Assembly (NCBI GenBank): GCA_018466975.1
Contig: CM031558.1
Coordinates: 1,736,001 to 1,800,000, forward strand
Origin: Sparassis latifolia
Taxonomy: Eukaryota > Basidiomycota > Agaricomycetes > Polyporales > Sparassidaceae
Direction of reading: 5' to 3'
Length of the DNA stretch: 64,000 bases
Below, piece after piece: positions 22,595 to 33,403 of this stretch. Below the pieces are notes generated by a model, which saw only the letters and a list, made by a program, of their open reading frames with translations, did no database searches and was not told the DNA's origin. Positions within the stretch are counted from its first letter, which is position 1. Every line of letters starts with the position of its first letter. The position numbers and the translations under genes were made by a program.

Positions 22595-25500
22595 AAGGTG
22601 TGCAAGCGTAGTCTTCTCGAATTGCCCTGCCAAACAAGTGAGTGGATATCTTATACAATTAAGAGGACAAATGCTCACCCTGCTTGTAGTTTGTATTCAC
22701 TTGCTGCAACACTCCGATGAGGCGCTCGAAGGGGAACATCCACCAGCCATGGACTGAACCGAAGCGCATGAGGAAGTCACCGAGGTGAAGTGCATTGTGG
22801 TGATTGGGCATCAGGGTGAGCCCGGGCTTCAGCTCCAGGATGTCGGAGAGGTAAGCGTGCATATGGATTGTATATCTGGTGCGATGATTTTCTGTAGTCC
22901 GATATGAAGTGGCTTGATGAACTGCACAGGCCAGCCGCATCGTGCAGTGAGCGAGATTATGACGGTGCTTAGACTCATCTGATAAGTTGTCCAGTCGTTC
23001 GCGGTGCCAATGCTTCATGAGCGAGACAGGTAATTCGAATTCTATTGCAGCTTTCCAGTGATCGGCTTTGAGCTTGCCTTGGCCTTTCGTACCCATGTTT
23101 GCAGGTGGTCCAACGGAATAAATGGGGCGGGATGTCTCGGCAATGTCAGCCTGTACGTGTTTGAGATCTCGTTTGCGAAAAGCCCGTATTGACAAGCTGT
23201 CCACTTCATCCTGTCTGTCTGCAAGCTTCGCTGTGGCTGCATGTTCAGCTGCACATTCTGCTGTGTACACTTCTCCGATCAGAGTCTGAGGTGCAAGCTC
23301 TGCAGTATTGGAGGTGCTTGTCAGTGGGGCGCAGTCTGTAGCAGAAGCAGAAGGGCGAATCCAAACAGCAATGGTCGCATGCGTCTGTGTGTAACCCGTT
23401 CACCGAGTCTGATGTGAGATCAGTGTTACCATTCGAGCTCAATGTGAGTGCATACCAACACATCGGCGAGCACCGATTTTTTCATCTCGTGAACAGGGCG
23501 AGGTAACCGGAAGCTGAGCTCCCCGCACATGTGTCCCAGGGTGACTTTATTGAAGCGCAACAACAAGCGAGGCTCAGGGTCCTTCAGCAGGAGGCGTTGA
23601 AGGCTGATCAAGTCGTTCTCCTTGATTTTGCGCGAGTTTCCAGCATCCTCATGGTCCCCTATAGGTACGTCCATTCCAATCACTTTTCTGCTGTGGAACT
23701 GGGTTACTCCGAGAAAGATGTTATGCATCCCGTCGATGACTATGCGCTGAACGGGATCCCAATACGGTAGGCGATTAAGTTCGGACCATTGAACGCCAAA
23801 CTCCTTAAAAATGCGTTTTCGCTCTTCCTGCGTGTCAGTGTCGCGCCAGCGGACAGCAGCTTCCAAGATCTCTTCAGCCGTTTTCATCTTCCAAGTCATC
23901 ATGTCAATGTTATTGATACTCTGCTTCTTCAAATGGCACTGCGAGCAAAAGCACCCTGCGCTATGGCTGGCTAATCCGCCAACCTTACGAGATCCTGGCA
24001 AGTCAGTGATGACGAGGGCGAGCGCTGAGCATACACAGCGACCGTGAGGATAGTCGTAAGTTCTGTTGTACCAAATGCCGCGCTCCCAGGAGACTAACAG
24101 TTGGTCGACCAGCGGGCGGAGGAAGTGATTAGTGCTCTCGAGCTTGGGCTCCTTGGGTCCAGGAATAATGCCCACAAGATATAGATTATCGGTTTTGTAT
24201 CGCATGCTCGGCGGAAGGTATAAACACGACATAGCCATCGACCCCATTGAAATCAACAACCCTGCGATTTTGTTAAGATATGGGTTGAACCAGTCCACCG
24301 AAAGGGCCCAAAGTAAGCGTAACTCGCCCTCAGCTGCATCGGCGAAGGGTTTTCCATCCGGTCCCTGCATGTTGGCGACGGCAGATCCATCGGTGATGTC
24401 GCGTAGATTGTAGCAATCTCGTATTGCCTTCCCCTGTCAGAGGATCTCCTCCATCCCCGGTCGGCTGATAAGCCCACCCACAAATGCATGGAAGTCTTGA
24501 ACGATGAAAGGGCGTATAGGAGAGCGAACGCTTTTGCCGTCCAGAACGCGAGTAGTCGTCAATCGTGAGTTGCAAGGTTTGCTGCGTGGGCCGCTGCGAT
24601 GCTGACAACGACTCGGATAAACAGGTATATCATCTTGATATGAAGGCGCATATGTGCAGCAGCATGACGGACAAGTTGCGTAAACTATGACAACAGCCTC
24701 CAAATCGAAGGCTTTCCGCACGCCACGAATGTCGCGGGGGAAATGATCTAAAATCTGCTCCTCACGGTAGGATAATGACCGTGTGCCTTGGCGCAGTGCA
24801 GTGTCCAGCAAAACCTTCAACATCTGCAATGCGAAGTTACAAGTTGTTCGCAGCACCTGACTGAGCAGCTTCAGGATCAGTACTATGAACACCGCCAAGA
24901 GCAGAAGGGGATCTCCGCGCTGCAGCGGGTGGTCGAAATAGCGACCTAACGTCGGTGAGTGATACTGGCTTGAGTGAGCAAGAGAGACCACTAACTTGTG
25001 GTGATCGCATCTGGCGGTGCTGCAGGGCCCTTCACCTTTTCAATCCATTCTTGCATGTCTGAAATGTTAGAGGTGAGCTGTTCTAACATTGCATCGTGCA
25101 AAATGATCATTGATTGGTCGCGCAACATCAACTTCTCTAGCTTGGCGCAGGTTTCCTGAAACCAAGCCAGCTCCTCGCACAGTGTAGTGCAGGCAGCCGC
25201 AGCAGCTTTGCTGTCTTGGGGGGCCACAATACCCTCATCTTTTACACGTGAAGTGCTCAAGAAACAGTCTCAGATCTCGTAATCGACAATCCAGAGCCCA
25301 GGTAGGGAAGTGAGTGGGGGTGGAATGGGTGGAAGGAGGGACACTGTAGGCTGGGAGGGGGGCACTGTTGAAGATGGGTGCCGGGCCGGTGGTGGGGGCG
25401 GTGGCGGCAGTGCAGACTCTGCGGTAGGTTCATCCGTGAGTGCGTCCTTCAAAGTTAATTCAAAGATCCGGTCTGCTAGTTCGTCGCCTTCGAGCACAGA

Positions 25501-25683
25501 AGATGTCTGGTACTTTTGGAAGTAAATATTTCTTATGTGTTTTTGTTAATTGCTTACCTTCTTGCGTCTTCTGTCTGCTCTCTGATGCGTGCGGAGCATA
25601 TTCCAATCTCTAAACTGACCCTGACAGTTGAACGTTTTGGAGTAGCACGGCCGTGCTCGGCCTGCACCCTTCGTCGCGGGCAT
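22595..25683 (-). CDS. tnp2/CACTA-type transposase, 3' end truncated by the KDZ element
   Basis: A DDE transposase of the basidiomycete tnp2-like group. The ATG at 25683 opens MPATKGAGRARPCYSKTF with a degenerate Cys/His finger (CYSKTF ... LRTHQRADRR). A GTAAGC intron joins RRRK to YQTSSVLEG. After a proline-rich linker and a coil come RYFDHPLQ, CPSCCCTYAPSY, FIVQDFHAFVGGLISRPGME, ALSVDWFNPYLNKIAG, YLPPSMRYKTDNLYLVGIIP, NHFLRPLVDQLL, CSQCHLKK and MHNIFLGVTQFH. The C-terminal DUF4218-like part reads LMPNHHNALHLGDF, GPVHGWW-like GSVHGWWMFPFERL and LQQVNTNYKQG. A last intron then leads to GQFEKTTLAHLSVM, where the KDZ terminal repeat begins, so the normal C-terminus is missing. Some inner splice sites were not resolved. 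Confidence 0.85.
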
Positions 25684-26115
25684 GGGATTAGGGCTGGATC
25701 ACTAAGGGGCAGATGCTCATGATATTTATAGACACGTGTTTATAGACAGGCAGCAAATATAGCGTAAGTTTTACATGATTGCATTGTGATATGAAAATCG
25801 CTAATCTCGTTACATCCATTGTTCATGGAGCGGCTGAGAAGGTCAAATAGACATGCGAACTTCCGATAAGTTCCCCATTGTTGCATTGTAGTTTGACAGT
25901 CGCTGGTCACAAGGCACAGTGTTGTGGTGCGAGATATGAGCAGGCGAACGTGAGAGGACAGGCAAGTCACCTGCGATGTCGCAGCCTTCCAGTGTGCTCA
26001 CTGCCAACAAGGACGGCTGGTATAGGCCAGCCGTCAATACAGACGCAGGAGTCCAGTCAACTTTGTGAGTGTAGTTGCATATCGCGTGGGTACGTTGGCT
26101 TACATTCACGATAGT
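25684..26115. other. Intergenic, weak internal repeat
   Basis: Contains an imperfect ~100-bp tandem repeat (similar blocks near 25750-25810 and 25860-25920) and a short TTTATAGACA repeat at 25725-25748. No gene is supported. It serves as the divergent promoter region of the tnp2 gene and the 26116 gene. Confidence 0.5.
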
Positions 26116-27834
26116 ATGGCTCTGCGGAATGACTTGGCAGAGGAATTCACCGTAGGTAAGAATATTTTTCTTCTACGACCTTGTCGAACTTAACGCTGTT
26201 CGCCCCTGGTGTAGAGAGAATGCTCTGTCCCCACCCTACAATTCCCAGGTCATTCATAGATTCTCGCGAGGGACTCGCCACCAGCACTCATATGGACGAA
26301 GTGCAGCCTGCTCCCCTTCAGGTGGACAAGGCACAAGGCGCTCCTCCTGGCTTGGATGGTTCAGTCCCTCAGCTAGGGTCTGTCGGTCCTAAATCCCTGC
26401 CTTTGCTTGCCCCTACGCATCACATTGAGCCGCGGCAACCTACTCCGCCCCCTGCGAACATTGGAGGAATGGCAAAGGAATCCCTGGCACCTGCGCTGAC
26501 AGTTGAGGTCACAGCCATGCAACAGCTGGTCGAATTTATCGGCCTCGCTGTCGATCAATTGGTGCAGAAGGCACTTTCCAACTTCACTCCGGTACTCGAA
26601 CGCCAGAACGAGATCATTAGGCAGTTGGCCCCTCTGGCTACGCTTTTACCGTCGGCGCGGGCATCGACGTCTGCCAAGAACGAAGGGCGGTCCACTGTCT
26701 CCCACCCCACGCCAAATGGTGAATATGATGGCGGAGAGGAGGATAACGACGATTGCGACGATGCGCCGATCTCGCGTGTCAAGCGCTTCAGAGGAGAACG
26801 TGATAACGTCTTTCATGTGAGTAGCACACTTATAGCTTATTCTCGTTCTGAATTAACCTACAGGATCGCTTTCGAGAATACCTGAAGGTGAAAGGTCTTC
26901 TACCAAAGGCTCGAGACAGCCCCCTCTCTCCGGTCCCGAAGCCGGAAATCATGCAAGCATGGCACGATGGTGAGGGGGATGGTCCCGATGTCACTGCTCC
27001 CCTGATCGAGTGGTCATTGCCGCTGAGTTCTGCATGGAACAAGGAGGTGATCCACATCATCACTGAGGAGTTTCTCAAGCAGGTAGCAGGAGGCGAGCAC
27101 CCACCGCTTGTGTCTGATCCAGCATGGACAATCACGACGGCATCACAGTGTTGCCTGTGCACGCTGCAGAATGGGCCTCACAAGCGATTCACAGAAGTGG
27201 AATTAATGGAGGACGAAGAAGTGGAGTCAGCGAGGAACACTGCGAAGAAGCAACGTAGGAAGAACAGTCGCAGGGAGACGGTACGTCATCTCAGTCTTTG
27301 ATTTCGATTTGACTTATATATATTTGAAGGTGTATAAACGGCGTGGTGACATCATCGAGGTCAACCTTCAAGACAATCCGGCAATCTGGGGAAAAGTCAA
27401 GATTATCCACATGGCCTTAGGTCAAGGAGGCATGAGTTCGGATGAGACCGATGGCGAGTATACTCGTCGCAACGACAAGAAAGTTCGACGTGTTTGCTTG
27501 CCATGGCGCCATCCCTCTCTTGCTGCGTTTTACAGGAACGTCGATTCTTATGAGGATGTGCACCCACTTCATCTCACGGAACAAGGCAATTACTCGCTGT
27601 CTCGCATCTTTGAAGCAAATGTGTCGTCATCGTCCAAGAGAAAGCTGATCACGCAGTTGCCGAAGAACTTCTACAACCCCGACTGGATGAAGACTATCAC
27701 TCGTGCTCAGCGCAGTACCCTACAGTTCAAACTGGCATTCGAAATACCTGACCTCGTAAGAAGCGTCTTTGTGTGTCGTCATTTGCTGGCTCACGTGTGA
27801 ACCATAGCCAGAATTCGCGACGAGGAGAAACTAA
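26116..27834 (+). CDS. Agaricomycete orphan-family protein (SDET / LPWRHP motif), five exons
   Basis: Function unknown. It resembles a mushroom-specific expanded family recognisable by GGMSSDETDGEYTRR followed by KKVRRVCLPWRHPSLAAFYR and, near the C-terminus, LPKNFYNPDW; this recognition is from memory. The start MALRNDLAEEFTV at 26116 splices (GTAAGA) to ERMLCPHPTIPR. A predicted helical segment (MQQLVEFIGLAVDQLVQKAL) and an acidic patch (GGEEDNDDCDD) follow. The next exon carries VKGLLPKARDSPLSPVPKPE, FLKQVAGGEHPP and a CCLC dipeptide pair. The final exon splices EIPDL to PEFATRRN and stops at 27834. All junctions keep frame. It is probably expressed host or element-associated sequence rather than a transposase. 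Confidence 0.75.
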
Positions 27835-28342
27835 TGATACGGACTTAGGCAAATTACCTTCCACGGTGATCGCGGATGCGCTGACAGATCACATCGGTTG
27901 TAGTAATTGATCGAAATACTATTGTCATGTGTAGCTCCGTGCAGAGAATTCTGAGTTCTGAAGCTTCCTGAGCTGCCAAGCTGATCCGACGGTCAATGAT
28001 TCTGCGTGCATCGCCATCTCATTATCCCTTATCGGTCCCGTCCAGATATGCAGCGTTATTGTTCTCGTCATTGGCTGAAACACGATGGTGGATCCCCAGG
28101 TGAGCTGATGCGCCTGTTCACATGCTCTGTTCGTGAACTAATCATTCAGTGCCACCATGGGCACTGCTGGACCGGTTGTGCATTGTCCGCGGTGAATCAA
28201 TGGTAAGTCTTCCATTGTCCGCTTCAGATCTCCATTGTTCTCACTGCTTCGTCACTCACCCTGCTGAAGTCTCGGATGCACTATGCGCTGGTCGCTCTCG
28301 AGCATATTTAACTTCGAAAGAATCTCCATCCCACACTGTCCC
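27835..28342. other. Intergenic, promoter side of F-box gene
   Basis: Small plus-strand frames near 28006-28290 are not supported by splice structure. No RNA gene is seen. Confidence 0.4.
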
Positions 28343-30238
28343 ATGGGCTCGAATTATAGCACGCTTCGCTCCAGTTCCCCAAGCATACTTGGGAAACGGT
28401 CTACTCTCGATGATGCTCTTGACGCACCGCCAGCGAAAAGGCTCATGTCAGAAGTAAGCTTTCTGCATCCTCTGACCTGCAAGCACATATACCAATGATC
28501 ACAGTTCTTGCGCGCCTTGAACCATTGCACAAAGCAACAGCGCTGTGGATTTGTCGAAGATGCCCAGGTACGAGTTCTATGCTTTTCATGCCGGTAGTGT
28601 ACTCATTGTTTAACCTTTAGGTTTTGTCCAAGCGTCGCCATGAGGAGGACGATTCGCAGCGTCACAAGAAACTTAAAGAAGATGATTCCAATTCACAGAC
28701 TGATAAGAGGGTTGTTGTGCATGCGGTACGGTCTGCATCATGCAGTCAGTATTCAGACTGATGCACTTTCTCAGACACATCATCCAGTCAATTCAAAGCA
28801 CGTATTTCCCTTTTTGATGCTCCCGGTCGAGCTAGGCAATATCATTCTCCATATTTTGGCGAACGATCGTGACACGTTATACACACTTTCACTTGTGTCT
28901 GGGCTTCTCCGAGTCTACGTACTGCCGCTCTATCTAAAGGCCGCAGGCTTCATTGATTCCTCGAACAATGTCGGTCCAGTCATAACTTATGAGCACACAC
29001 GGCCCGTCATCGTGTGGCGCGGCATGCAAGGCCTTCCTACTCCCCCATCTATGTGGATCTGTATCATCGCGAATGCAGCAATGGCCAAATGCCAGCTTTA
29101 CGGGTTGGCGGGATTCTTCATCTCGAGTCGTACCCAGCTCGCTATATCCAACATTGTCATCGAGCTTCACAACGCGCGGCTCGCTCTAGCCACATGCAAG
29201 TTCCTACAGACCGTGGCCACGTCAGGGGTGTCGCACCTATGTCTGAAGTTGCTCTAGCGATCTTCGAGCTATCGAGTCTCCTGAAGACATCCCTGTCGTC
29301 AACTCCGGTCTATTTTATCCTCGTCTGCAGAAGATGCAGGTCAAATCTGCCGTATTCTTCTCCGCGGAGTACATTAGTTGGACGGTTCACACCCTCAACA
29401 GTGCAGCGCTCACTGCGCTCGATCTCCAGCTCGACAACAGAGGTTCACCATCGTGGCGTCTTATTTTACCTCACCTCCACATGGAGCATCTGGAAACCCT
29501 CTACATCGATGGTGCGCTACCCATCAACACAATTTTCCGTTTCCTCCTTCATCATCCCAGCATATGTGAGCTCCGGATTGGTCGCTTTACTCGCCCTGGT
29601 TTCCTCCCCTACACCGCCCATCCACCTAATATGGACCACCTCGAAGTCCTCGTGGGTTCTCACGACTACATAATCCCCTTACTTGCACGGGGTCTTCCTG
29701 CACTGCAGCGTCTTGTGGTCATACTGGATCATCCTTTCGCGATTGGCCTATTTCTCAATTCCGAGCTCCGAGGGGTGATAAACAGTGCTCGATGCTGTAC
29801 GCGTCTCCAAGAGCTCGACATCGCCCTTCCCTGTGGTTACATCGCACAGCCAGAATCCGACTCGTTCTTCATTGTAGACGACCCACAACACCTTCGCACG
29901 AAACGCGGTCTTTCGAATGTGCGCACGATCACCATCCGCGCTACATGGGACGCAGATGAATTTACCTTATCTTCAACTCATCTGAGTGTTCTTGTAAGTT
30001 GCCCATTTCATTCGTTGCTTCGCCGCCATTCACATCAGCACAGAACAGCTTACTGGGGTGGCTAGATCTCTTTCCTTCGGTACGACACTTGCGTATAGTC
30101 GAGGGGCGCAGCGTCAAGTTAGACGCCAATCGACGTGCACAAGTCACTCAATTATATTGTGCTTGTCCTTACCTAGAAGATATATCGATGTATGTGGAGG
30201 ATAGGCGCCTGGCAGAGTGTTGGAAGTGCGAGATCTGA
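28343..30238 (+). CDS. F-box / leucine-rich-repeat-like protein, multi-exon
   Basis: Likely substrate adaptor of an SCF ubiquitin ligase (family inference). The start MGSNYSTLRSSSPS at 28343 runs into a basic N-terminus (DAPPAKRLMSE, then FLRALNHCTKQQ, then VLSKRRHEEDDSQRHKKLKE) across three GT-AG introns. The F-box is at 28805-28940: FPFLMLPVELGNIILHILAN followed by TLYTLSLVSGLLRVYVLPLY. The rest is repeating LRR-like segments (SAALTALDLQL, HLETLYIDGALP, ICELRIGRF, HLEVLVGS, ALQRLVVILD). The last intron (GTAAGT at 29995) joins SVL to NSLLGWLDLFPSVRHL, stop at 30238. Around 29204-29260 the frame changes: either a weak 58-nt intron (GTTCCT...TAG) or a one-base frameshift. Expanded F-box genes are typical of mushrooms. 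Confidence 0.75.
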
Positions 30239-30289
30239 TGTATTTCCATGTCATGTATGTGTAAAGAAGTCAATGCCATTGAGCTTGCT

Positions 30290-30465
30290 GATGATTGTCT
30301 TGCGAGATCAGCCTCCAACCTGAAGACTTTCCATGACTTCCGAAGGTCATTTCAGGCACAGTAAATAAAAGTACAACAAATACAACACGACGATTGTCTT
30401 GCGAGATCAGCCTCCAACCTTAAGCCGACAATTCAGGCACATACAGTACAACAAACCCCGCGGAA
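30290..30465 (+). repeat. Imperfect tandem duplication downstream of F-box gene
   Basis: GATTGTCTTGCGAGATCAGC continuing CTCCAACCT occurs at about 30293 and 30393. Each copy is followed by TTCAGGCACA and AGTACAACAAA. Non-coding. Confidence 0.75.
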
Positions 30466-30557
30466 TGCCCCACACCCGACTGCCTCCCAGTAACCTTGTG
30501 CACATCTGATCAGTCAGGTTATCTACCGATATAAATCACTCATCTTAAGGACTTACG

Positions 30558-30896
30558 TTAGACCGCCTCAGTAACATTGGAGAAGGGCAGCGCGGAGGAG
30601 GGCGGCGTGGTGGAGGGCGGCGCAGCGGAGGGCTGCGCGGTGGAGGGCAGCACGGTGGAGGGCGGCGTGGAGGGCGATGCCCCTCCGGTGTTGATACCAA
30701 GGGCCGCACGAATGATCTCCACAGCCCGCTGCACCTTCAGTGCGATAGCCTCAGTCTGACTTACGTTGGCGCTAAGGGCCCGAATCTGGTTCTGTAAGTC
30801 ACTGATGGAGGGTGCTGAGGCCACAGCAGTGCAAACAATGTTAATATTGATTCACGTCAAAATGTATAATCATCACTTACGACCACAATTAGCCAT
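30558..30896 (-). CDS. Small coiled-coil protein with Ser/Pro tail, two exons
   Basis: No family recognised. The ATG at 30896 (MANCG) splices by GTAAGT; the acceptor GGCCTCAG brings in PPSISDLQNQIRALSANV in frame. The 35-residue helix SDLQNQIRALSANVSQTEAI is followed by KVQRAVEIIRAALGINTGG and a repetitive PPS/TPPST/AQPS tail from a GC-rich minisatellite (30590-30680). It stops at 30558 after VTEAV; about 92 residues. A TATATATA box lies 95 bp upstream. It resembles the next gene in plan: a short first exon, a helix, then a proline-rich tail. Confidence 0.5.
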
Positions 30897-30990
30897 GAGG
30901 ATCAGTTTGGACAGTAGTGGGGGGATGGTGGTGGTGGTGGTGGTGGTATGCTCTGAACGTGAGATGGGGAAAGACTCGGAGACACCGCAA

Positions 30991-30998
30991 TATATATA
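30991..30998 (-). promoter_or_regulatory. TATA-like box for the 30558-30896 gene
   Basis: TATATATA, 95 bp upstream of the ATG at 30896 on the minus strand. Confidence 0.4.
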
Positions 30999-30999
30999 G

Positions 31000-31495
31000 G
31001 CATACCCCTCATGGGTCCCACGTGCCACGAAATTTATAATCTGACAGATCCAAAACAATAGACGCATTTTCACGAATTTCGCATCACGTACTCTGGGGTA
31101 AGAGAGGGTTCCCCATAGTACGCGAAGCGAAATTTGTGGAAATGCATCTACTGTTTCCTTGAAAGGTAGCTCCAGACTTATGGTGGCTTCAGACTTATGG
31201 TATAGTTATGTCCACTTCAAATGAATTTATTTTCAGCAAGGATTATAGAAAACTTATTTAATCTATCTTTAAATGTCCACATCGCCGAGCGGCACTTTGC
31301 GCACGCATGTACCTCGCCTCGCCCGTCTTCTCATCGCGAGTCATGCAGATGGCCTGGCAGAATGAATTGACGAGGTCCTTCGTGGTCTATACTTATCCTG
31401 TCGAGTCTCACATGTGACCTTCGCAGCCTTCGCGGTGCCTGCCTAATGGAAGGACTAGAGATAATTCTCCGTCCGCAAATGGAGCGCAAGATACA
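31000..31495. other. Intergenic
   Basis: AT-richer stretch between two small minus-strand genes. TTTATTTTCAGCAAGG and similar splice-like words occur but no open frame is supported. Confidence 0.4.
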
Positions 31496-31991
31496 TTAAT
31501 ATTGAGTGAGGTACATGACACGAACAGCGAAACCAACGCCCCCCGCAAGCAGCTCAGGCACCTGGGAATAGTGAATACAGGTGTCATCAATAGGATTTTG
31601 ATCCACGTACGCACCGTAAGGGGGAGGGGGAGGGGTGCTCAATGATCCTCGCTCGGCGTGGACCAGCACAGCCAGGTCGGCTGTAGCCTCTGCATACTCT
31701 CGAACATGAACTGCACGTCGTCCCGACTGTTCGACTCGGAGCTCCATGGTCTTCACCTCCTTCTCTAAGATAAGGATCAGCTGCATTAATTTTTGTTGTT
31801 CACGCTTTAGGTCCTCGATCTCCTCCAGTAAGGACATGCGCGTGTCCGACGAAGGCGGACGGGATGTGCTCGCCACGTCCGTCTCGGTACTAGATTTTGG
31901 ACATTGGACTGGGGACACGGAGACCTGTAGGCGAGTAACGTCAGCAACTGAAATGTGGACAGCGAACTTCCGCATCCACCTTGTCTGACAT
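31496..31991 (-). CDS. Small coiled-coil protein with polyproline stretch, probably two exons
   Basis: No family recognised. Preferred model: MSDK at 31991, intron GTGGAT...CTACAG of about 55 nt, then VSVSPVQCPKSSTETDVAST. An unspliced start at 31975 (MRKFAVHIS) is also open. The centre is a strong coil (SLLEEIEDLKREQQKLMQLI, LEKEVKTMELRVEQSGRR). It then reads AEATADLAVLVHAERGSL, polyproline (TPPPPPYGAYVDQNP), and ends YLTQY at 31496. About 140 residues. A TATATA motif sits at about 32094-32102, roughly 103 bp upstream. Confidence 0.5.
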
Positions 31992-32093
31992 ATTTGCGGC
32001 CGACTTTTCGAAATTCTGAGGGAGTAGCGTGGACAGCGAAATCCGGGACGGATGGCGATGGGTTCGCGTTATCAGCCTGGCAGCAGCAGGCAG

Positions 32094-32102
32094 GATATAT
32101 AA
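32094..32102 (-). promoter_or_regulatory. TATA-like box for the 31496-31991 gene
   Basis: TTTATATAT on the minus strand about 103 bp upstream of the ATG, a spacing similar to that of the neighbouring small gene. Confidence 0.35.
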
Positions 32103-32552
32103 AGGCAACATACCTGGGATTAGAAGCATCATGCTGGATGGTTCCACGAATACCTGTCGCGGAAGTCAACGAGAAGCACGGCGTCAGCACGGAATTCATG
32201 TAAGCGATGTGCATAGAGCACTCACATGGTACGCTCAGGTGGTCGATCGTCGTAATTTCCGACCATTCCATGAATACGCGTCAGGTATTGTAGAAAGCGG
32301 AGACGTCGAGACCTTGACGAAGGACCGGTATTTGCGAGTGATCGTTATGTAGCATCTGTAATATCTGTATAGCCAGAGTGAGCCGTGGACGATACGTCCA
32401 TGGGCAACAACATACGGTTCCGGGCTTTCAAGCAGAGCCAATATTGGCCTGTGGGTTGTTCTAGCGGCTCAGGCGCCAATTAATGGTGCGTTTTCGCGGT
32501 TCTTATGTTTATGTTTGGTACAAACCCGATATGACGCTCAATCATCAGAGAT

Positions 32553-32954
32553 GTGGCTCGGATGGCTATGATACAGGTTCTAATACAATGTATACTATTG
32601 GCCCCTAATTCAAACAGGCGCGGCGGCGCACACGAGAACAGCTCAGCGAGAAAGAGGGCACCTGCACAGAAGAGGGCGTTACGAGGAAGCCCTCAGGGCA
32701 TCGAAGTGGGCAAGGAAAAGGGCAGCGATGACGGCACTGGAGTGGAAGAGGGTGATGGCATCGACAATGACAACGGCGAGGAGGGCATGGGCGAGGAGGA
32801 GGAGGCAGACATGGTGATGGAAGAACTGGCCAATATTGCAGGGATGATGGAAATTCGAAGGCAAGGAAGAAGGCGCCCAAATTCTGGACAGCGGCCAGAT
32901 GGCGCACGCGGTGTATTTGTGCGAGACAAACAGAGGCTGAGAAGCGGCTCGTGA
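32553..32954 (+). CDS. Possible last exon of an acidic low-complexity protein
   Basis: An open frame with basic then acidic composition (KRAPAQKRALRGSPQG, GDGIDNDNGEEGMGEEEEAD, MVMEELANIAGMMEIRRQGR). It lacks a convincing upstream exon or start. It could be a real exon, part of a decayed gene, or chance low complexity. Confidence 0.25.
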   Translation: MARMAMIQVLIQCILLAPNSNRRGGAHENSSARKRAPAQKRALRGSPQGIEVGKEKGSDDGTGVEEGDGIDNDNGEEGMGEEEEADMVMEELANIAGMMEIRRQGRRRPNSGQRPDGARGVFVRDKQRLRSGS

Positions 32955-33403
32955 CAAGCGGCTCATGACAAGTGGCCCGTGATGTGTGGCTGCCTTATTT
33001 GCGCGGGACAAAGCGACGGGATGCGTCAAAACTCCGCTGGAGGTGGAATGGGTGTTTCTTTCCTCTTGTTCTCATTCCACCACCATCTCTCAGCCGTAGC
33101 GCTTGTCATTTGCTATGTGGCCTGGAGCCTTTAGTAACGTTGTAGTGTAGTTCGCTCTCTTTTGTAGTTTCATTGTTATTTATTCTTGTGGGGTCCTCAT
33201 TATCTTTAGCTATAGTATAGGTAGCCAAGCTGCCGGACGGTTTGTTTCATCACCCTTTTGCGCCGGTTGCATACCAGAGTGGGATACAATTGAATTGCAG
33301 CTGATTTGGTTATTGATTACCTTACGCGTAAAAATTTCTGAAGACCCTTGACATTAACGCACCCGTGCGGTTACAGCCAGATCGCGCCAGGTCAATTGTA
33401 CAC
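32955..33403. other. Intergenic upstream of Spt5-like copy
   Basis: Short direct repeats AGCGGCTCGTGACA / AGCGGCTCATGACA / AGTGGCCCGTGATG at 32940-32985. Nothing coding seen. Confidence 0.4.

Noticed and set aside
25310..25500. Plus-strand Gly-rich protein
   Set aside because: Antisense of the proline-rich linker of the tnp2 gene.
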